In this document: positions 46,276-57,964 of the stretch, piece by piece
How positions within the stretch are numbered: the first letter of the stretch is position 1
Layout: the number at the start of each line of letters is the position of its first letter
Assembly (NCBI GenBank): GCA_032629725.1
Contig: JAFEVB010000007.1
Span: 1,178,001-1,242,000, forward strand
Reading direction: 5' to 3'
Origin: Gremmenia infestans
Lineage: Eukaryota; Ascomycota; Leotiomycetes; Helotiales; Hamatocanthoscyphaceae
DNA length: 64,000 nt
Translations under genes and position numbers: made by a program
Notes under the pieces: model-generated
What the model saw: only the letters and a program-made list of their open reading frames with translations
Told to the model about the DNA's origin: nothing
Databases searched by the model: none

Positions 46276-47596
46276 TTACCCAGTAACCGGATACGGAGTA
46301 CGGCCATTCGATCCCTTGGGCGTAGGCTCAAGGTATACCTGGTCGCTACATTTCGCACCACAGCCCACCAGCTTGTTGATCGGGTACGTGAAGCTGATGT
46401 CCATCTGCCCGCGCACGTAATTCTTGTTCTTGTTCAGTGTGTTTTGTTGCACGCCAGTTGCTGCGCCTATGCACACACGGGCAACTAAATTAAGGAAGAT
46501 AATTGAGTTAGTGGGGAGTAATAGGTCCCGTGAATGGATGGAAGGGGGGTAGGTATAGGGAGTGAGGAGGGAGTGGGAGTGTGAGACGAACTATAACCGT
46601 AGATCTTTAGGTTGCGTTGTGCGAACCAGATTTGATGGCAGTCTTGGTCGCTAAAAGAACATGTACTAGGTAGAGAATTGGTAAATGGAAGTGGGTAAGG
46701 GGGGGGAGAGCTTGCTACGTACGCTTGTCCAGACTCTGTCGTGCAGTGAGTGTCGGTGTTTCCATCTATCAGGTAGAGAAATTAGTGTATGTAGTCTCTA
46801 TGATAGCAGGCTGAGCAGCAGAGCCATCGCAGCTGCTCACAAGTCGTATGCGCCCAAAAACAAATGCGGCTAGTGCAGCATGATTGAAGAACCGGATATA
46901 TATAACGAACCGTGCCATGTATGGGAGTACCCCTCCGAGACGCCCAATCCTAACTTCCCCCAACTATTACCGCCCTCCCAGCTCTGAGTCGCGCCAACTT
47001 CAATTGCATTATCAGTGGACGCGTCGTGTGCCGTGCACGTCTGATTGAGCGAAACCGTCACCTCGCTACACGACGACGACGCCTTGCAATCAATCGCATA
47101 TCCTGTCTGGGCCCAGTCCTCGTAGACGACTTCCGTCTCGACCCAATACTGCTCGGTCCAGCAATAGTCATTTCCTGATCCGGTGGTATATGGATCGTGG
47201 TCTCCTATTCTGGGGACGCGGTAGCCCTGGTCTACGGCGTAGGAGGTGGTCTTTGGGATCACCCAACTTGGGTCTTCGGCTTGCTCGGGGATGCGGTCGG
47301 TGGGGAGGTTTCCGTATGTGACACTTCGCTGGCGGCTGAGAGGAGGCTGTCCATATCGGCTTTCTAATATTTGTGAGTCTGTATTTAGTATTGTCTAATA
47401 TCTCGGGAACATCAAGAAAATTCTTTTCTGAGTAGTGCTGTAAGGTACAAGAGAGATGCAACTCAAAGCTCAAAGGTTTGCCTAAAAAGGAAGCTTATTG
47501 AGCACATTGACTTACGCCAGTGATTGGTGCTGGTGCTGCTAAAGCGGAAAGCAGGAATGTTAAAGCCGGAAGCAGGCTTGCGTTGTTGGAATACAT
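46276..47596 (-). CDS. Secreted Cys-containing protein of unknown function
   Basis: Five exons on the minus strand, 47596-47516, 47394-46911, 46765-46723, 46650-46592 and 46466-46276, keep one frame and give 285 residues. The start MYSNNASLLPALTFLLSALA is a signal peptide ending near APAPITG. The mature part has paired aromatic and Cys features: DYCWTEQYWVETEVVYEDW, CKASSSCSEVTVSLNQTC, WEGGNSWGKLGLGVSEGYSH, DGNTDTHCTTESGQADQDCH and VGCGAKCSDQVYLEP. Two of the four introns use the rare donor GTTCGT. Not recognised as any known enzyme; it looks like an extracellular all-beta protein. TACTCCGTA at 46292-46300 overlaps its last codons. Confidence 0.7.
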
Positions 47597-48958
47597 AATT
47601 GAAAGGGACTGATACTGATCTGTTGGCGTAAAGAAGTATTGGTCTAATTGAGACTGTATAAGATGATGGAGGTGATGATGGAATGATGCGGGTGATAAGA
47701 CAATTAACGCAGGAATCATCTCTCCTTAAGTACTTTTTCATTGCTTCAGTATAGATCCATTCATCTCTCTAACGTTCTAGATGTGACCATGATTTGACTG
47801 CACAATCCTTTAGGATCGTTCCTGCTCATGAATCAGGAGTCATGAGTATATTGATGAAAGTATCCTGGCAGGTGGGCTTTGAAGTAAAATACTAGGTATT
47901 TATGTGGTGACTGCAAGTGAACGCATAGCCTTGTACATTTTGGTTTGCATAAGCGCTCAACACGAGTACGTCAAGATCGCACCGCCATCCAACTCCTACT
48001 CCTACTACCAACCACCATTCATTTCCCGAGACTTTATGAAAAGACAGGATTTTAAACTAATTATAACATATAGGTATTAGTCAACGTTGCTACATCGTTC
48101 CTCTCTGATTACTCGAAAGTGAAACATGAGAGCTGGGTCCATTTACAGACTTGAGATTTGAGCCATTAATCGATAGATGTCATTATGTATACAATCTGGT
48201 AGTTCCACATTGTCATGTATTAAGTAAGCTCATTTCCTCGGTACGTTACTTTGTCCCAGGAGCAACAAATCTCCCGTGGAAGGCCTGCAAGGGGCTGGGT
48301 GATAACGCGGCACATTAAAGGGGAGCTGCCATAGGAAGACATACCTACTTTGATATCTCCTGTGGGATGTCAATTACGCCCGAGTTAAGGTAAATGTATA
48401 TGCTGAAACCCGAGGTAAGTAGCAACATATGAGTTGCTGGCAGCTTTATATACATACTTATATATTGCCCAAGGTTATTTTTTTCCTCAGCATGTTTCCC
48501 TCCACACTTTTAGAGCATATCCCCCGCGGCAAACCACTAAAATGCTATAGGTATTACTATAAATCCTTAATAGAGACCAATTAGAGCTTGAAAGACTTTT
48601 TGGTGTGGTCTATGCAGCAAAGGGAGTGACTCCGGAGGGGTTCTTACAAGCCACCTATGATTCGCTTACATGACGAGGTCATGCTTTGCGTAGTCACTAA
48701 GTTTTACCTAGGCCTAAGTAGGTAGGTAAAGGTATAGGTACGCATCCTTGTCAAGGGTCCTGTGGGAATGAGTACGATACGGGAATAAGCCGATATGGAG
48801 TTTACAGGTGAAGGTGTGGCTGCATCATAAAGAGTGTGGCAGGAGCGAGACACCCTTACTAAGTGACGCACCCCTGTCAAAGGTCTGAGCTTGAAAGAAC
48901 ATTTTAACCTCTTGTTCTATCATACCACCACAAGGTAATTAATAATGCGATTCGAGCA
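47597..48958. other. Intergenic
   Basis: Divergent region between the secreted protein gene (minus) and the phosphopantetheinyl transferase gene (plus). Nothing recognised apart from short TAGGTAGG-type words around 48.7 kb. Confidence 0.5.
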
Positions 48959-50211
48959 ATGCCCCGACCATTCCCCTTTCCAATCAGCGTCGGAACCGAT
49001 ATATGTTCGATAACCCGTATTCGCCGTTTGCTACTCAAAGACTCATATAAACGACTCTTCCAGAAAGTCCTGTCTCCTAATGAGTTCGAAATCCATTGGC
49101 CCAGATTCCGAGAAGCACTATCTCGGTTGAAGCATAAGGATAAGGGTTATACTCTTTCTCTCGCGAATTTTAATCCCCGTGTCCTAAATGCTAAGCGCCG
49201 GCAGTTGGGCTTACAAGCTAAAGTGCCGTCAAGGGATTCGGTGGCGATCAAAGAAGGAACCGATGCGGAGCCAATGCGAGTGGGGGATGGTCATATCCTA
49301 AGGATGTTGTATAACGTCGAAAATAAAATAAGAGAGACTCTAGAGTGGTCAGTCGCAGAAATGGACAGATGCTCTAGCTTTCTTGCCGGCAGGTACGTTG
49401 GTTGCCTCTCTTTTCCCGAGCTATTCCCGTTCGTATTGTTTGACCCTACGTTTGCTGATAACTTAGCAGATGGGCAGCCAAAGAGGCCATCATCAAAGCA
49501 CACCATTCCCGTCGATTGACCTTCCACGACATCGAAATCCAATCAGGCCCCAGTCTCTCAGAAAGCAGTTCCAGCCCTCCAGTGGCAGTCATAATATCAG
49601 AGTCTGGTGATTGGGACGATGGGCAGATTGTACCAATCAGTATCAGTCATGATGGAGATTATGCCATCGCTACATGCATGGCATATGAGCCATCTCCGGG
49701 GGCAGTATTTGAGACAGCCGATGACGTTCATAAGGCACTGGGTGGGATGAATGCCGACATAAGCACAAGGTCTGAGGAGATTACGCATAGCGATAGCAAT
49801 TCAACGATTCAACGAAGGGATCGTGGACAAAGGGATCGTATCACAAGTAGAGAAAGGGCTGCGGAGTCTTACGATAGCGGTAGAGATACAGATAACAAAG
49901 AGAGATATCGATATCCCTTCTCGAGGAGCATTTTCCCGACTCAAAAAAGCCTGGATGAGAAGCACATGCTCTCAAGGAAGTCTCATCCGGAGCCAGATGC
50001 GGAGTCACAAATCCGAGACGCCTGCAAATCTTTAGGTGCCCTTTCGAAACTCGACGCCTTGAAATCTTCTGGTTTCATACCACAACCTCCAGGAGCAGCA
50101 AGTCCTTTGGCTGAACAGAATTATGTGCAATACTCGGGAAGGAGGAGAATATGGCTCATGGAGGACAGGGCTAATGGACCAAGGCGAGATGAACGAGGAG
50201 ATAGTGCATAG
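48959..50211 (+). CDS. Holo-[acyl-carrier-protein] synthase (4'-phosphopantetheinyl transferase, AcpS type)
   Basis: Exons 48959-49392 and 49470-50211 give 391 residues. The two AcpS signatures are present: SVGTDICSITRIRRLL near the N-terminus (Mg-binding Asp in GTD) and RWAAKEAIIKAHHSRRLTFHDIEI across the intron (Glu of KEA, second ligand), then AVIISESGDW and IPISISHDGDYAIATCMAYE. The enzyme transfers phosphopantetheine from CoA to an acyl carrier protein; in fungi the AcpS-like form usually serves the mitochondrial fatty-acid synthase. About 100 residues lie between the two motifs, and a charged Ser-rich tail of about 150 residues follows, so it is longer than bacterial AcpS. Confidence 0.85.
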
Positions 50212-50619
50212 TTCTCGTCAAACAATGGCACCAGATAAGAAAGACTGGTGACGACACAACAGATGGCGGTGCCCTCGGAAGCGCAGACACTGCAACATTT
50301 GCAACGAGCGATGGCTACTTGACGTGCAATGTAAATTAGGTTTGGACTCAATTCGATTCTAGAAAGTTCAGGACAGTAACTTTGTATTATTTGTACACTA
50401 CGAGGGAAAGGTGTTTGTCTTGGCCGATTACATGTAAAGCAATACTCTATTTCCAATCAATTAATTTTAATTCGAAAGAGCTGACTGGCAGTTAATCGTC
50501 TAGAGGACCGTGAAAGATTCTACTAGCACAATGCCCAGGTTAGGTTAGCATACCATCCACCTCAGTATCACATCCCCAAATCATCACCAAACATCTCCGA
50601 CAATTTCGATACCCAAGTC
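50212..50619. other. Intergenic, convergent
   Basis: Short gap between two convergent genes. Nothing recognised. Confidence 0.5.
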
Positions 50620-50985
50620 TCACTCCCCCTCCGCCAACGAACTCTCCTCCTCGACGCTCTTCCCTTTCCACGCCACCAGCTCCCGCTCCACCTCTTCCAG
50701 GCGCCACACCGCTTCCCCCCTCTCCTTAATCTCAATCGCCAGCCGCAGTTTCTCTTCCAGCAGCCGCCGCTTCTGCATATTAGCGTGCCGCAGCGCCGTG
50801 CATCGTTCTTTTAGCTGTGGGTCGACGATGCTGTCGTTGTAAGAGGCGAGGGCGTCCATGGAGGTGCTGATGCTTTGGAGGTTGCGGAGTTTTGCGCGGA
50901 GTTGGCCGATGGAGTGGTTGGGAAACATGGTGGGTGGTTGGTTAATTGATGGTGTTGGAAGTGAGTTTCGTGGGAAATTTTTCAT
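50620..50985 (-). CDS. Small coiled-coil protein
   Basis: A minus-strand frame of 121 residues (ATG 50985), or 102 if translation starts at the second ATG (50928, MFPNHSIGQL). Nearly all of it is helical and charged: LRAKLRNLQSISTSMDAL, then LKERCTALRHANMQKRRLLE, EKLRLAIEIKERGEAVWRLE and EVERELVAWKGK, with heptad spacing typical of coiled coils. It ends EEESSLAEGE. No known domain. Similar in size and style to the small helical genes at 5.6-13.9 kb but without convincing alignment. Confidence 0.5.
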   Translation of the reverse strand: MKNFPRNSLPTPSINQPPTMFPNHSIGQLRAKLRNLQSISTSMDALASYNDSIVDPQLKERCTALRHANMQKRRLLEEKLRLAIEIKERGEAVWRLEEVERELVAWKGKSVEEESSLAEGE

Positions 50986-51573
50986 GTGAGGTTTCTTTGC
51001 ATATGTATGGAATTGCTAGGTATTATATGCTATTATCTATCTCCTTTGTTTCCTTTGAAAGGCTATTGTTGCATGGTAAACAAAGGGATTGTTCAGCTGC
51101 TGAACAATGGAGGCATTGCGCTAGAAATTCTACCCAGGACAACAAGGTGAGCTTTGGCTTTATGGGCTCGGGTTGCTGGATATATTTCCTTGTATGTCAC
51201 TTTGATTTTCTTCAGTCACAAGGTCTTATGTCTAGGTTGCTTTCTTTGAGATTAAACACTCTTCCTGCCGTCTAACGTTATTTGGATATTTAGATCCCTC
51301 TCTCCAAGTCATGAATGAGAAGCCGTTAATCAAGATGTTGGAAATTGGAAACAGAAAACAAGACATACTTGAATTTGACACCATGGTTCTTGTTCAAGCG
51401 GACAGAACAGCTTAGGCAGAAAAGCTATCTAAGTCGAGGATACTTCTCTACAGCCTTCACTACCCAACACTCACACTCCACTCCATCCAAACCAGCTCAC
51501 GAAGTATCCCTCTTCAAAAGCTTCCATCCACAGCCCTCGTCTGTTCTTGAGTCTTGACAAACAGACATCCAAA
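50986..51573. other. Intergenic
   Basis: Divergent upstream region of the coiled-coil and low-complexity genes. Nothing recognised. Confidence 0.4.
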
Positions 51574-52551
51574 ATGTCCGCTTCAACCACAACCTCAAAC
51601 TCCAACACCATGCACCGCGCAGCCTCTATAGCAGCAAAACCCCGTCTGCGAAACAAGCGCACATACTCCATCCTAGTCCCCACCTCCACCAACTATACCG
51701 AGTATCTGCATCGCTCAGCCACCCATACAGCGACCCTCCCCTCAGCCGCGGACCGCTTGCAATTGGAAACCATGCTTGGGGATCTGCCAAGCAAGCGCAG
51801 GTACTCCATAGCCGCACCCAACCCCATGAGCTACACCTCAACGCTCTGCCGCTCTCCTCCTCCCTCCCCCTCCCCCTCTCTCTCCCCCACCTCCTCCTCG
51901 TCGTCCTCCCCCACCTCCTCCTCGTCGTCCTCCCCCACAATCCTCGCCTACCGCGCACGCATCAAAGCGTACCGCGCCGAAGGCTCGCTTCTGCGCCGCC
52001 ATATGCGCAGCGTGCTCGCCAAATCGCATATAAACATGAGACGGGCGGAGAGACTAGAACTAGCACGCAAGGGGATTCAAGAAGCAGAAGGAGCAGCAGA
52101 AGGAGAAGTAAATCCAGCCGCAACAGCGCACAAGCACTCGAAGCAGGACCTCGCAATCCTGTCCCAGATAGCCGAAAACCGCACGTGGCGCGCCACGCTC
52201 GACACCGAGATCGCGGAGCTCGTAGCGTGCTCGAAGAAGAACCTCGCTGCGTGCAAGGAGCTTGGGAGGGAGATTGATAGCGAGATAGCGAGCGCTAGTC
52301 TCGTTGCGATGGAAAATAACAAAGACGAGGAACATGAACATGGAGATAAACATGAAACTGAACAGGAACATGAACATGAACGAAACAAGAGTGTGGATCC
52401 GGAGTTGGGAGCAGTTAAAGCTGTGTATGAAGAGCTGTTCCAGACGAGTACTACGTACGTTCAGATGCGACTCTCAATTAATCTCGAAACGGATTTATCG
52501 AAATCTGAATTCAAAGCTAGGGCTGAAGCTGAGGCGACTTTACATGGCTGA
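51574..52551 (+). CDS. Low-complexity protein with coiled-coil and acidic-His segments
   Basis: A single-exon frame of 325 residues; ATG 51574 (MSASTTTSN) was preferred over the upstream TTG. The N-terminus repeats a short motif (KRTYSILVPTSTNYTEYLHR and KRRYSIAAPNPMSYTSTLCR). A Pro-Ser run with a tandem DNA repeat (CCCACCTCCTCCTCGTCGTC, about 51888-51940) follows, then helices (AYRARIKAYRAEGSLLRRHM and a Glu/Ala-rich segment) and an acidic His-rich stretch (DEEHEHGDKHETEQEHEHER). Function unknown; the repeated KR-YSI motif is the most distinctive feature. Confidence 0.5.
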   Translation: MSASTTTSNSNTMHRAASIAAKPRLRNKRTYSILVPTSTNYTEYLHRSATHTATLPSAADRLQLETMLGDLPSKRRYSIAAPNPMSYTSTLCRSPPPSPSPSLSPTSSSSSSPTSSSSSSPTILAYRARIKAYRAEGSLLRRHMRSVLAKSHINMRRAERLELARKGIQEAEGAAEGEVNPAATAHKHSKQDLAILSQIAENRTWRATLDTEIAELVACSKKNLAACKELGREIDSEIASASLVAMENNKDEEHEHGDKHETEQEHEHERNKSVDPELGAVKAVYEELFQTSTTYVQMRLSINLETDLSKSEFKARAEAEATLHG

Positions 52552-52788
52552 ATTGGACTTGGATTTGGGGCGGGATTTAAGGAAGTGGGATTTACTTTAC
52601 TAAATTGTGAGTTAATCTTTTTCATCTAGAAATTTCTATTAAATTAAATCTACAAAAGATTTGTTCTTTCTTTGTCTTTCTCTTTCTCTTTCTTTTCTCT
52701 TTCTCTTTCCTTTCTCTTTCTCCATAGACCCCTCTCTCTACATAACATTCTAATCCCATCCTCACCCTTAAATACATCATTATTTCCC

Positions 52789-52819
<31 letters not shown>

Positions 52820-53682
52820 TCCTAACCCCCTTTTCCTAAACATCTCCCTTCCTCCTCCCTCCTCCTTCCCTATAATATCCCTCACCCTTCATCCCCCTTC
52901 CCCCCCCCAATCCATCCACCTCCCTATCTAAACCCCAACCCCACATATCCACCCACCTATATAGCCCCCAATCCCGATCCCAATCCCAATCTCAATCCCG
53001 GCCAAAATCCGCAACTACCTACTTACCCCAACAAATTTCAATGAATCAACCACCTACCTAGCTAGCTAGCTAGCTAGTTACCTCGTAAAATGTCTACCTA
53101 AGGTATTAATGCTATTTATTTATCAGAGTAGCCTAGCCAGCCTACTTGTACTTCTGCATATTATATCAATTTTACCTGGTTCGGGAAAAGGGAAAGGGCG
53201 GAGGGGAGCGAAGTGCGGCATGGTTTATGTTAAGGTGGCGGGGGTGGAGTTAGAGCAGAGCAGTGGGTATTGTAGCTAGGTAGGTAGGTATCATAAAGGA
53301 AGAAGGAATACTGCGAATGAAGTTCACATAGGGGTAGTCTGTTTCTGTACAAATAGACCGGGGCATGCTAGGTTACTTGCAACTGTGCTCACGTCACATG
53401 CTCACATGCTACTATACACTGGAGTTCGTTCTGAAATTATATCCATTGTCATATAAACTACCATCAAAGCAATACTGACCAATCACCGTTCCTAACTACA
53501 CGATCCCTAAAGCAAATTGATATAAGCCCGAACCAGAGTGGAGAGTCCCAGGTACGTGAATGTTCCTGGCCGAATAAACATCAGAAATCCCAAAATGCAA
53601 TAACTTTTTGCCTCCAATGCTTCATTTCCACATTTCCATGTCACCACATCATCCCCTTTAATTCATCGTTGAGTTCATCCGC
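52552..53682. other. Intergenic, microsatellite-rich
   Basis: Contains pyrimidine-rich simple repeats (TTTCT/TTTC at about 52665-52821), CCAATCCC-type words near 52.97 kb and a (CTAG)n run at about 53057-53078. No gene. Confidence 0.6.
52665..52821. repeat. TTTCT and TTTC simple repeats
   Basis: Near-continuous TTTCTC/TTTCTT units followed by a pure (TTTC)n tract at about 52791-52821. Low-complexity DNA, not coding. Confidence 0.85.
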
Positions 53683-54767
53683 TTATGCATCGTCCAAAAG
53701 CGGGGCTCTCTCCTGGTCTGCTGAAACGACAGCACCCTCAGTGTCACGCCTGAAGCTGATTTCTTTGCCGAAAATACCTGGAACGGCAATGACGAGTGTA
53801 GAGAGAAATAGAACTCCCATAACAACAAAGGCAAAGATCCATTGAAGAGCAAATGCTTTAGTGAGGAATTGTCCAACCCCGAGGGATGCAGCCAGAATAC
53901 TGAGAGCGAAGCCCATGGTGTAGTCCTGTAAAATGTTAGTGGCAGCGGAACCATATGACTGTGTACTAACCTTGTATGCAACGAGGAAGAAACCCCCATA
54001 TACCAGGATCCCCCAAATGAAGATGTTGGCCACAATACGAGCTGGCAGATTCTTGGCGCCAACAGCGATGGCACCATTCCAGTACAAAGCAACAAATGTC
54101 CATGCAAGTGGACCAGATGTGGCTGGGATATGGATGAATCGAGGGTGGGTGTTGTGGCGAAAGTATAAAGAGGAGAGGTTGAAGAAGTTGATAATCAGAA
54201 TGATCTCCGACCAGACAAAATGGGAGCGGACGAAGAGCATGACGAAAGCAAAGTTCAAGAAGTTGTTGAGAATGAAGTGGCTTCCAACACCAGCAGCAGC
54301 CTGAACATAACTATCGTTGTGGGAGAAGAGGTGTCCTAGGTAGCCGATCTGAAAAATGAAGAGGGCAAGCCTGCGAGGGTGTTAGGAATGTGCTGGGTGT
54401 TGGGAGAATTGCATACCAGTATAGCGAGGCAATCAGAGGATCAAGAGCAAAGGGGGTTGAGTATAGGGCATTATGTCCCCAGATAGTGTCCCTATGATGC
54501 TTGCCATCCTGAGGCTTGCCAAAGGTGTAGTAGATACTAACGATGGCGCTCAAGAGCCATGAGATGACGGTCAAGATCTTGTATGTCCAGATGGCCTGAG
54601 CTGGGTGGGAATCCCGTTTGGCGAAAGGGTTTACTGGAGATTGTCAGAATTGGTTGCACAGACTGCTATGTTGATGTGTAAAGAATAACGTTCTGAAGCG
54701 GGAGATTCTAGGGAATTAGGGAGACTGAAGATGAAGTGGAGTTCTTACGTGATGACACTGAAGGCAT
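53683..54767 (-). CDS. Polytopic membrane protein, DUF1774-like
   Basis: Four exons on the minus strand, 54767-54749, 54633-54417, 54370-53971 and 53925-53683, give 292 residues. The chain begins MPSVSSLNPFAKRDSHPAQA and has about seven hydrophobic helices, among them WTYKILTVISWLLSAIVSIY, LALFIFQIGYLGHLF, ILNNFLNFAFVMLFVR, TFVALYWNGAIAVG, VANIFIWGILVYGGFFLVAY and WIFAFVVMGVLFLSTLVIAV, ending in a dileucine-like LLDDA. This matches fungal membrane proteins of the DUF1774 type as I remember them; their role is unknown. The third intron (GTTAGT..TTTACAG) could also be read through in frame, but it carries good splice signals. Confidence 0.75.
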
Positions 54768-55024
54768 CGTGTCGATTTAGTGATTACACGAGGTGAGGTA
54801 TATTGGACGAGGCTGAGTGAGGGGTGGTGACAGCGGGTATCAAGCAGTAGCGGGGACGGGAATGAAGTTGAAGGCGGGTGTGGCTGTTACAAGCAAGCCA
54901 ACGACGATGGAAGGTAGAGTGCAGAGTATCAACCTACGTATTTACTGCGTCGTAGGATCTGAGTTGAGTGGTAAAAACAGAACAGAGCAGAATTGACGTT
55001 GTCCTGTTGTGCCAGAGGATGGAG

Positions 55025-55063
55025 AAGAAAGAAAGAAAGAAAGAAAGAAAGAAGAAAGAAAGG
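55025..55063. repeat. (GAAA)n microsatellite
   Basis: About nine GAAA units with one GAA interruption. An open frame on the opposite strand through it is only low-complexity. Confidence 0.9.
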
Positions 55064-55235
55064 AGGAGGCGAAGAACTTGAGGAGTGTGAAAGGGAGTGA
55101 GTGGTGTGAGAAGCGAAGGAAAGGAACACAAGGCAAGGCAAGGCAAGGCAACCTATGGCAAAGTAGGAAGAGGAGGCAAGAAGAAGAGAGGAGTAAGTCT
55201 TGTCAGACGCAGCTTGCCGATTGTTACTGTGACGT

Positions 55236-55320
55236 AGGGACGGGGACGGGGACGGGGACGGGGACGGGTACAGGAATGCCAAGGAAGGAAGGAAGGAAGG
55301 AAGGCAGGCAGTCAGTCAGT
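55236..55320. repeat. (GGGAC)n, (GGAA)n and (CAGT)n tandem repeats
   Basis: About six GGGAC units followed within 15 bases by about six GGAA units and then GGCA and CAGT units. Clustered slippage-type repeats. Confidence 0.9.
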
Positions 55321-55505
55321 CGTCTTTTCAACCTAGGTTAGGTAGGTACCTTTCCCCGCAAATATGCTTGACCATGGTACCTACCTATAGGTATTGTATC
55401 ATGTTGCATTGCCTATTCACCGGCGAATCACTTTGTTTCGTGTGGCGTGTGGCGTGGGTCGTGTGGCGTGATGCATGAGGTACTCGACTCGTACGCATGA
55501 GAAGA

Positions 55506-55507
<2 letters not shown>

Positions 55508-55551
<44 letters not shown>
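55508..55551. repeat. (GGCA)n microsatellite
   Basis: About eleven uninterrupted GGCA units. Confidence 0.92.
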
Positions 55552-55552
<1 letters not shown>

Positions 55553-56163
55553 TAGGGGGTACATAAACGCGGGGTCTGTTTCTATTCAGGTTTTGCTAAA
55601 TCACGTGCCTTCTGTCATATCATATTTCATATATCTCCGGGCGCTAGTGTAGTGTACTACACTAAACTACCATCCAGCCCGTGTGCAACATTACTCCGTA
55701 TCTAGGTGTGACTATGACCAAAGATCCAAAGGAAAGCCGACTAGTACTACCTCCGTAGCTTTGACTTCTTTGTCCTACCACTTTTCTGCAGTGCCGAGTA
55801 ACACCATCGTCAAACATGCAATTGGGGTCTTCAGGTGGCTCAAGCCATTTTCATTCGGATGAAAGCTGCCATCCACCCCTCCCTTGCTTTGCCTTCCCTC
55901 AGTCAAGATATACAAGTGAAATCTAAAACATTTCTTCATCCCACAGATTCGAAAATAACATTAAGATACCTGGTTCAAAGTATGTGATTAATACTTCCAC
56001 GTAGACTATTCCCGTCCAGGCACCACACCCCACGTTTCATTTTCACCAGCCACTTGCCGCGCCACACGGATGATCCCCCAGCTGATTGCGTGCCCTCCAA
56101 GCCCTCACACATCAACACATCAACACGATAGCAACAATCTTCCTTTCCACCTCTACATCCATC

Positions 56164-57421
56164 ATGAAGCTCACACTATTATCGGCATTGGCTTTGACAG
56201 CTGCTGTGACAAATGCCCGCTTCGTAGAGCAACACGAAAATGACCAGGTCGTTCTGAACATCGAATCCGTCGATAACGACCAGTATCTGGTTGAGCTTGC
56301 TCCTGGAAAGACACAATGGGTGACTGAGGAGGGGAAGTGGGAGTTGAGACGAGTATGTACCAGCTTCTAATATCCCCGGTTTCATGCTGACTGTCTTCAG
56401 AATGGTCAAAACTTCATCGACATCACCGAATACCCCAACCTCGGCCCCATGAACCTCAAGCAAGACCCCAAGTTCCCCAAGAAGCCAGTCCTCCAAGATG
56501 AGCTCTTCCCCTTGATCAAGAACCTTTCCAAATCAAACATGCAAGAGAACCTCGAAAAATTTTCCTCCTTCCACACCCGATACTACAAGTCCGACTACGG
56601 CAGGCAGTCATCGGAATGGCTCTTGAAGCGGGTACAGGAGATCATTAAGGATGCAGGAGCAGACAAATACGGCGTGGAAGCTAAACACTTCGCTCACCCA
56701 TGGGGCCAAAACAGCATCATCGCCACGATTCCCGGCAAGAAGAACTCTACCGTCGTAGTAGGAGCACATCAAGACAGCATCAACCTCTTCCTACCCTCCA
56801 TATTCTCCGCACCAGGCGCAGATGACGATGGAAGTGGAACTGTGACGATTTTTGAAGCTCTCCGCGTGCTCCTTACCTCCGAAGATATCATCAAAGGAAA
56901 AGGTGAGAATACCGTTGAGTTCCATTGGTTTTCCGCCGAAGAAGGAGGTCTTTTAGGCAGCCAAGCTATTTTCTCGGAATACGAGAAGACGGGTCGGGAT
57001 ATTAAGGCGATGCTGCAGCAGGATATGACTGGATATGTGCAGGGGACATTGGATGCAGGAAAGAAGGAGAGCGTGGGAGTCATTACTGATTTTGTCGATC
57101 CTGCTCTTACCACTTTCATCAAAACTGTTATCACTGAGGTATTTCCACTTTTGTCTCATTCGGTAATAACAATCTAACAAGCCATAGTACTGCGACATTC
57201 CATACACCGAGACAAAGTGTGGTTACGCTTGCTCTGATCATGCATCTGCTTCCAAGGCTGGATACCCCTCGGCGTTTGTTATTGAGTCTGATTTTGCGGA
57301 TTCGGATAAAAAGATTCATACTTCAGATGATAAGATTGAGTATTTGAGCTTTGATCATATGTTGCAGCATGCAAAGTTGACGCTGGGATTGGTATATGAA
57401 TTGGCTTTTGCCAAGCTATAA
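56164..57421 (+). CDS. Secreted leucine aminopeptidase, M28 family
   Basis: Exons 56164-56352, 56401-57138 and 57188-57421 give 386 residues. The signal peptide (MKLTLLSALALTAAVTNARF) is followed by a propeptide and the M28 zinc peptidase domain. All metal and catalytic residues are visible: His186 in VVVGAHQDS, Asp204 in GADDDGSG, catalytic Glu243 with Glu244 in SAEEGG, Asp271 in QDMTGY, and the last His in YACSDHASA. A Cys pair flanks that loop (YTETKCGYACSDH), as in fungal LAP1-type enzymes. It removes N-terminal residues, preferably Leu, from peptides outside the cell. An upstream in-frame ATG at 56086 was rejected because the signal peptide begins at 56164. Confidence 0.93.
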
Positions 57422-57964
57422 GTGTCAGGATATTACTATTTGTATAATACACAGAATATAAGAGGTGTATTTACTTGGACATAGACCGAAGTGAGAACAA
57501 AGGATTCAATAACTGTTGTAATGCACAAGGTCTTTAAATTTGCCGTACTTTTGTTTCTGAAATTATACCCTACTGGTAACATCTCCAGACTATCAAAGTA
57601 GTTTAAATCCTCAAACATCACACTTTATACAGCCTTTGCTCACCTGCACTTCTAAAACATTCCGACTCACTCATTGTAGAGTCACAAGTCAGATCACTTA
57701 GTCCAGGCCAGTCATCACCTGCACGGACTCTTAAACTAATTTCTGATTCGCCAATCTCCACATACTATACGACGATTACGCATCGACTTCCTCGGGATCT
57801 GGCCGGCCGGCTTATCGCGAACACGTCCACCTAAATACCTCCCGTTCCCATCTCTCTCTCATCTCTCACTCTTCCATCATAAATCATCTGTCGCATCATC
57901 TCTTTCCGTCAAATACTTCTTCCGTGAAGCCAAAATCCCAAACTTCCCCCTCACTACCGCAATA
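57422..57964. other. Intergenic
   Basis: Promoter side of the R3H gene with pyrimidine-rich sequence just before the start. Nothing else recognised. Confidence 0.5.

Larger units (their letters stand above)
54768..56163. other. Intergenic with several microsatellites
   Basis: Divergent upstream region between the DUF1774-like gene and the aminopeptidase gene. Holds four simple repeats between 55.02 and 55.55 kb and TACTCCGTA at 55692-55700. No gene. Confidence 0.6.

Noticed and set aside
54929..55282. Ser/Leu-rich minus-strand frames
   Set aside because: They run through GAAA, AGGCA and GGGAC microsatellites and are low-complexity artefacts.
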